Assembly (NCBI GenBank): GCA_949825045.1
Contig: OX463814.1
Coordinates: 33,374,383 to 33,438,382 of the forward strand
Source: Argyresthia goedartella
Taxonomy: Eukaryota > Arthropoda > Insecta > Lepidoptera > Argyresthiidae
DNA length: 64,000 nt
Direction of reading: 5' to 3'
A program made the translations under genes and the position numbers. Positions 57,320 to 64,000 of the stretch are shown piece by piece (position 1 is the first letter of the stretch; every line of letters starts with the position of its first letter). The notes under the pieces are model-generated. The model ran no database searches. It was not told the origin of the DNA and saw nothing but the letters and a program-made list of their open reading frames with translations.

Positions 57320-60300
57320 AGTTGAGTGGCTTGCACGTAAGGAAGACTTATAAAAAGTTGAACGTGAACTGTTACTATATTAATAACGGGATTAGTATGG
57401 GGGTATAGGAACCTCTTAAGTAGGTTTCCCAACATCAAAGCACAGAACCTTTGGCATGATAGACACAGCCAGCTCACAACTACCCGTCACAGAGCCTGAG
57501 GTCACCAATAACATAAGCAATGCAACCACCCACTAAGGTCATAAGCCGAAGCTAAACCGGTCAGTAACTCAGGTTCCTGACACAAACATCGGACTGAATA
57601 ACAGACGGGTCCTTAACCAGGACCGCCTCTGATGCATAAGATTTCTCAGGAAGTGACTCAAACTAAACTAGTTAATGATTCACGTCACCGATCAGTTCCT
57701 TTTCAGTATCTCCGTGTGCATATGGCCTTAATGTACTAACCCACATGGAAAATATTTCACCAGCGTTTTGTTTCCGCTCAAATTTAATGCTTTAACCACC
57801 TGCTATTTACGAAATAGACTTTTTGCCTGTCCATCTGCACCACAAACTGGGGTTGGAAGTCCCACTCAATCCAATGACTGATATAATCCAATTAGAAGTT
57901 AATTGCTAAATTAAGTTCGAGCCGTTGAAAGGCGGCCTGTTTGTTCCCGATAATTGCTTGAAATATGATTTCGACAAGGTGTGAACGTTTTTTGGTGTCA
58001 ATATTCGGTAATTGAATAAAGTCTGTCGTGAATCGAGGGATGGTTGACTTTTAGGCCATAGTACCAAGGTGTCTGCAAAATGAGATGTTTTTGTCTGTCT
58101 GAGGTGTCTGTCTGCTACAAAGGACATCACGTATTCCTAAAACAACTGAATATTACTGATTCAAAAAACATATTGTTGTGGTCCGAGGGTTCTTTTTTTT
58201 ATTTTGAGGAACTAATCATGATTTTGCGCCCAGTGTAAAACTTGTGACAATCACATATTGTTAGAAACAGACAAATTACTTAATCTAAGTTAGTTTCTTA
58301 ATATTACACTTAATTAAAATCAAATTCATATAAATAGGCAAGTCTATGCGACGGCCTAGCTTTCCACAGACTGTAAGTGTCCCAGTCACTACACTCATCC
58401 AGGGTCTGAGTATAGGCCCGTCTCACTGACCCGCGATGACCTATAGGATTTTGTATGCGCTGTAAAGCGTTATGCTAAGTAAGGAGGCTGTTGTCATATG
58501 TATGATGGCGTGGAATCCATCAGTACATGCCTCGACAAGCACGGCCGATGCACTACTGTAGCGCGGCAGCCCCAGCAACATCCTAAAGCGTTGTTGTACT
58601 AGACGCGCACGGCATTAAGAGACTTTTAAGTATATTTGACCAATAGGCTGCACTTGTAGAATGATTATGATAATGATGAGATAAGAATTCCGTTACAAGA
58701 TTTTAAGTTTGAAAATTTAAATATAAAAATTTAAGCGAATTTGATTTTTCAAGTGCCAGACTGCCTTCACGACCCACCGGTAAAAATATAGATAAAAGAT
58801 ATCGTTTACGGAATTGAGTACTATAGACTTTTTTTTGTAACAATTCACTCTATCGATTAACAGTGGCTTCATCTCTGGCCGCAATCATCAAGATTTTTCA
58901 ACGTAGCGCCAGTCTGCATACAAAACTGTTAGATAGAACCCTTTTAATGGGGTTGCTAGGGACTTACATTTTAGACCAAGCGGCTGAACGATAGTATACA
59001 GATCCCAAAAATTAAGTTGCAGTGATCAAACCGGTTTCATGGTGAAAGTTCTCCAGAATGATGTATTTAGCGAACCCTAAAAAACTACTACACTCTTCCA
59101 TTTCACTGTGTGTAATTTAACTTTGTTACGCAAAACTTTCCGGTGGAAAACAGAAGCCTGGTGGGCAGTATCTCCGATATAATGAAGTCCTGAAACGACA
59201 TCTAAAGTCCTGCGGCATGTCTCAAAACACGTGGGAGATAAACGCCTTGATGAGACCAGGGTGGCGTAGTTCAATCAAAAAAGGAACTAAACAGTTCGAA
59301 GATTCCCGTCTTGAATAACTCGACGCCAAACGCCACGATCGAAAGACTCGCCCCAAGGTCTCCAATAATTACACCTACAATGCAAGCGGACACGTTCAAA
59401 ACCAAGTTCGGCTTTACAAGTCACCTCCGAGAACATGCCAGAAACTGACAGGGTCGCCGTCGACGGATACGTCGTGGAGAACATCATCATCAATTTAACT
59501 TTGTATGAGGCCGGCCTTGCTTTTCCATTTCTTACTGTTCCTACATGATTTTCACACACTCGAAAAATTATAGCTAGGCAAAACCTCCGACAATCCTTCT
59601 GAAAAGCCCGCGGTTATATATGGTCGCCCTTAAGCCTAAAGTGCCCTTAATACTGCGCTTAAGTGGGCGAGGTTCAGAGCCTTTTCACTCCCAACACTTC
59701 TAAGCCTTTTAATATTGCACCCTCGGTCGCCTCGTATCGGATCTCTTACGTAACGTTACCTTTTTAAATAGGATCTGTAGCTTGAATGTGATGGTACCGA
59801 GTTAAATTTGCAGTTGGATAAAAGTTGTTTAATTACTACTTCTTGGCACATTCAAACTCTTTCGTCGATGGCATTTACTGATATACCTATACTAGTTGAA
59901 GCTAAATTGAAGCCAATTACGCAGTTAAACCGGAACCGGAATTTTATAACTATTTTCGATATTCTATAATGTTGATTATTTCTCTTGGTAAACGGATTTG
60001 GGTGCTTTGGTACTCCATCCCGGCTTAAAAAGGTTGTGGTAACTCTATACTCGAGGTATCAGAGTGAAATCCTCAAAACCTTCCCTTTTTACGGTCAATT
60101 TGGTCCTAATTACACCTTTGAGAAGGTCGTTTGTACAAGTGAATACCATTTGGAGAATCTTATTTCATGTTGCTATTTGACATGTATTTTTGGCTATATG
60201 AAAATAATCGTCGTCCCTCAAATCCAACTAATACATGCTGATACTTTAAATTTGAAAAAAGCGATGTTATTTGGATGTTTTTGTATTTGTACCTCAATTA

Positions 60301-60470
60301 CGCTAAAACGGCAGAACGGATTTGAATGAATGAAATGACTGCACTAGAAGGCGGGTAACGCTATCTCGGTAAATGATAATTCCTAGGAACACGCAGATGA
60401 AGTTGCCCGCTCAGCTAGTAAATAAATTAAATCTTCAGTTATACGAATGCATACTTCTCTGGACTACTCA
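57320..60470. other. spacer, no gene seen
   Basis: Minus-strand frames at 59,077-59,559 contain no domain I recognise. WRPWGESFDRGVWRRV faintly resembles LINE C-terminal tails, not enough to call. Confidence 0.35.
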
Positions 60471-60474
60471 ATAT

Positions 60475-61457
60475 TTTATCTACACACCTAACATAAACCC
60501 TCTTTACTGCGTCCAAAAACCGCACGCTAAGACCAGCATATTGTACAACTATTTGGTAAAAACTTATTTCTTATCTGAAAATTTGTACATTATGACCATA
60601 ATGTACCAAAATTTGTCAAATTATGTCATTATTATTATTATTATTCTTATTATTCAAATTTCGAACGCCGACGCCCGCTTGCCTGCCGCCCCTAGTTTGT
60701 CTGTGAAGTTGGTACTACAGAACAAGCTGAACAACTGCAGAGCAATGATGAATGCCACAATGCCGGTCGAACATGCGGTTCCTTAACACATCAAAGAGAG
60801 CTTATGATATGTGTGTAGATAAACTAGTGTATGTAACTGTACATAATAATTAGGCATTAAAACTCTCGAGTGATATTATTATGAAACTGGCCTTCGGCTC
60901 GTTTAATAAACCCACTCTCGAGTATTAATGCCCTCCATTATGTAGCAGTAACATAAACTACTATTATAGACAAGTCAGGAGCCTATATGTTCATTTATCT
61001 ACACACGTATCATAAACCCTCGTTTCTGCGTACAAAAACCGCACGTTACGATCAGCATAATGTTAAACTACTTGGTAAAACTCATTTCTTATCTGAAAAA
61101 TTACATTATGACCATAATATGTAATTTTTCTACATATTATGACATTCAAATTTCGAACGCCGACGCCCGCTTGCATGACGCCCCTACTTTTTTGTGAAGT
61201 TGGTGCTACTGAACAAGCTAAACAAGTGCAAAGGAATTATCAATGCCACCATGCCGGTCGAACATGCGGTTCCTGAACACATCAAAGAGAGCTTATGATA
61301 TGTGGGTAGATAAACTAGTGTATGTAACTGTACATAATTAGGCATTAAAACTCTCGAGTGATATTATTATGAAACTCGCCTTCGGCTCGTTTCATGAACA
61401 CACTCTCGAGCATTAATGCCCTCCATTATGTAGCAGTCACATAAACTACTATTAAAC
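60475..61457 (-). repeat. inverted-repeat element cluster (family M), tandem pair with nested hairpins
   Basis: Two units (60,475-60,823 and 60,993-61,314), each bounded by TTTATCTACACAC and its inverse. Each is followed by a near-identical 143-bp linker (60,824-60,966 and 61,315-61,457). The linker holds a hairpin whose arms carry CTCGAG (ACTCTCGAGTG and CACTCTCGAG) around GCCTTCGGCTCGTTT. Orientation is opposite to the 54 kb cluster. Confidence 0.8.
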
Positions 61458-61489
61458 TGTAAGTTTGTTTGACGACCTTTGTGGTGTTA

Positions 61490-61645
61490 TATTCGAGGCT
61501 GTGCTTCCTAAGCCAGAGGTGGAAAAATCCCCAGGTATTGGATGTTTAAATATTTGTAACGTCGATGTTTCTGGTTACCACGACACAGGGTTTCGAAGTG
61601 TGGCGCCAGAAGCAGTGTATCTGCCTGTATGAAAATGTTAAATTT
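61490..61645 (+). repeat. SINE family B, 3' part
   Basis: CAGGTATTGGATGTTTAAAT, CACGACACAGGGTTTCG and GTGCCTGTATAAAAATG-like sequence match the 26.7 kb copy; the head is degraded. Confidence 0.65.
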
Positions 61646-62417
61646 TATGTTTGTTACTTATTATGCAGACTTCCTAGCTAGTTTAAAAAATGGAGAAGTT
61701 CTAAATACATTATTAAACAGTTTCACACAGGTTTAGTGTAACACATTAACCTTGAAAAACTTCTGAATCACCACGATTGCAGCTAAATAAACTCAAAGAC
61801 AACGTGATTCAGCGTAATTAACCCAATCCACACACAGTAGGGTCAATGGCGACGACATCCTTATAAACTAGCGATGACGATTGTCCAAATTTAATTAAGG
61901 AACAGTATCAACCCTTCCAAAGGCCCCAGCGTAATAGGGCCCAAACTTTGAATGGCCCAGCACATGGGGCTCGAGTTTTGTAATTTTATTAATGATGTAA
62001 TAACAGTTCTGTCAGTCGCATGTGTGAGCTGAGCGATAGTGTAGACGAAGCGCCGGGTTAATATTAGAGGGTTGAATTGGGGATTATCTGCGAAGCTGCG
62101 AAATCCGCTACAGCTATGGTAGTTATGGCCATTAAACGTGGTATTATTATAATGTTATAGAGTAGAATTGAAAATGTATGCAGCGTATGGGTTTTTGTAG
62201 TCAGAGGTTTTTTCGACATTTGGCCGATTCCTGTCATTACATTTGTAGGAAGAACATCGGTTGAATTTACTGGGTTTACACCTACTTGTAGTAAGTACTA
62301 GTAATTAATAACCACTTTATGGTAACTGTTGCTTAAATAATATATGGTTCTATCGAACAACTTTATCTCTGGAAAAACAGTCTCTTATCTACATTTATAG
62401 TGGCAAATATCGCTCAT

Positions 62418-62955
62418 CAAGTTCAAGTTCAAAGATTTTTATTCATAATGGCACAAAAAATTAACTTTTGACGAACATGATTGACTTAATGAACGTCATA
62501 ACATAATCAAGCAAGCATAATAACATTAAATAGATGCCTAATTATTAGTATACAATATATAGGGTGCAATGAACTAATTTAATGCCAGATTTCGGTTTCT
62601 TGTAAAAAGTCATTAATTTTGTAGTAGGCCTTTGTGTACAAAGTGTGCTTTATATATTTTCTGAATCGAGCTTCAGTTCAGTTTTGTATTTCTTGCGGAA
62701 TTTTATTGTAGAAGCGTATACAGTGTCCCATAAAATAACTACTAACTTTTGTGAGTCTGAACATTTTAAAAGAAAGCGTTTATTTCTAGTTTCCACATTG
62801 TAGTAGCTATAAATGGTTTCAAAGCTACTGATATTTTTCCTCACATACATTATATTTTCGTAGATATATTGACTTGCAACTGTTAGGATGTTGATTCCTT
62901 TGAAGAAATCTCTCAGAGACTCTCTATCAGAGACGCTCTATTTATAGTCACGTTA
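62418..62955 (-). mobile_element. CR1/Jockey-type LINE 3' end, degenerate copy
   Basis: The minus-strand frame 62,850-62,650 begins MYVRKNISSFETIYSYYNVETRNK, matching MYMRKNISSFKTIDSRHNVLTRNK of the 19.2 kb copy. It then shifts frame. The shared 3' UTR includes AACATAATCAAGCAAGCATAA. On the minus strand the end is TTTGAACTTGAACTTGATG, a TTGAAC-unit tail. Confidence 0.8.
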
Positions 62956-63407
62956 TAAAAGTCCAGGGTTTTTATCCAAAACTAATGAATAATAACCTGC
63001 GGACTTCGTAATAATTCCAAGCACATCTACAGCAATCACGCGACACCCAAATTCATCACAACACCTCGTTAACATTGCACCTAAACCCCCTGCCTAATCC
63101 ACCTCGCGGCAAAACTCCAGCCAAGTTGTCACAATAAATTGGCAGGTTTTGTCATTGTGCTAATCGGCTGTACGGATTAAACTTGTTGTGCGGCGGCTAT
63201 TACTCACGGAAGTGGCTTCGCTGGAAAGTTTTGCGACGAGCGCGCTGAAATATGACGACGCTGGTCGCTCGCAGTTTAGCCGCTTTTATCAATCGTTTAA
63301 TCCTTTTTCGGAGTTTTTTGGTGCTGAAATTTATGTTTTTGGATGTCGTATAAAATCTGTACCGCCTGGGTAAGACATGGTAGTCATTACTTACCTTTAT
63401 ATCTATA

Positions 63408-63685
63408 TAAGAGCTCCGTGGTCTAATGGGTTTCACGCTTGCTTCTCACACAGGAGATGCAGGTTCGATTCCTGACCATGTACCAATGAGATAATTAATT
63501 TGTCTTAAGTACATTATATGGATGTTCTAACGGTGAAAAAAATCGTGAGGAAACCTTCATTACTCCATAACTGCGGCGATGGGCTAGCCCCTGTCACGCA
63601 AAATGGAGTATTTAATAACTGGTTCAAAGTGGGCACTATTGTGCCCCTACCACCCCGTAAGGGAAAAGGAGTAACTCTATGTTAT
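63408..63685 (+). repeat. tRNA-headed repeat, family C
   Basis: Head GAGCTCCGTGGTCTAATGGG (A-box region) and GGTTCGATTCC (B box). The body has AATCGTGAGGAAACCTTCAT and CTACCACCCCGTAAGGG. Same family as 9.2 and 16.9 kb, opposite strand. Confidence 0.82.
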
Positions 63686-64000
63686 GATTCTTACCTTTAT
63701 ACCACCTTAGGATGATTAGCGCTCCTAACCACTCTTATGTAGAACTCATGCCTTTGCACCTGTTGTTTGTTGGGAAGTTTATGATATTGTGTTTGTAACA
63801 TTATTAAAATCCTGAGAATCAGCTCTAAAGATGGCATTAATATCTTTTCAATTAAGTACTAACTATGATACAAAGTGGCACATTTCGAACGTTCAGAAGG
63901 CGAAATCAGAAACTATGAGAGATAAAAGTTATTGGTGTGAGGAACCATGACATACATTTTGATGAAAAGCAAAACTGCATCATTACATTTTCAACTATTT

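Noticed and set aside
59077..59559. Two minus-strand frames with a faint LINE-like tail
   Set aside because: The resemblance is limited to a few residues and there is no second motif.
60475..61457. CRISPR-like tandem repeat
   Set aside because: Two long units with terminal inverted repeats and no short regular spacers; eukaryotic context.
63410..63485. Possible functional tRNA gene
   Set aside because: Same reason: family C repeats at 9.2 and 16.9 kb share head and body.

Overview
The window looks like AT-rich nuclear DNA from a moth or butterfly (Lepidoptera). It has GT-AG introns, one long axon-guidance receptor gene most similar to insect Robo2/Robo3 proteins, and dense debris of non-LTR retrotransposons, tRNA-headed SINEs and foldback (MITE-like) elements of kinds I know from lepidopteran genomes. 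The order-level call is inference; nothing here fixes the species. No bacterial-type operon, CRISPR array, rRNA or free-standing tRNA gene was seen.

Layout. Positions 1-20,600 are repeat-rich with no convincing host protein gene: SINE copies near 1.2, 3.0, 9.3, 12.4, 15.7 and 17.1 kb, LINE ends near 1.5-2.2, 4.1-4.4, 8.1-8.6, 11.8, 13.2, 17.9-18.6 and 19.2-20.0 kb, a frameshifted GC-rich transposon ORF at 4.4-5.3 kb, and several near-perfect palindromes. Around 20,620 a core promoter (Inr TCAGTT plus a DPE match at the right distance) is followed by a splice donor. I read this as the likely first, non-coding exon of the receptor gene. A roughly 16.7 kb leader intron follows. The coding region begins at 37,534 and runs in ten exons to a stop at 51,404-51,406. 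All splice phases agree and give a 1,223-residue protein: signal peptide, five Ig domains, three FN3 domains, one membrane span and a cytoplasmic tail with two conserved tyrosine motifs. A 3' UTR of unknown end follows, holding a TTAA-flanked foldback element near 52.7 kb. From 53 to 64 kb the DNA is again repeat-rich: two clusters of a 320-360 bp inverted-repeat element (54.0-54.7 and 60.5-61.5 kb), SINE copies, another LINE end at 62.4-62.95 kb, and a perfect 25-bp palindrome at 56.4 kb.

Function. The only gene I can support is the Robo receptor, which binds Slit and steers growing axons and migrating cells at the plasma membrane. The rest is mobile-element material and spacer. The most informative repeat signals are LINE tails made of short tandem hexamers (TTTGAC in one family, TTGAAC-like in the other), a composite repeat carrying the same internal block in two copies, and palindromes with 1-2 nt centres that suggest template switching.
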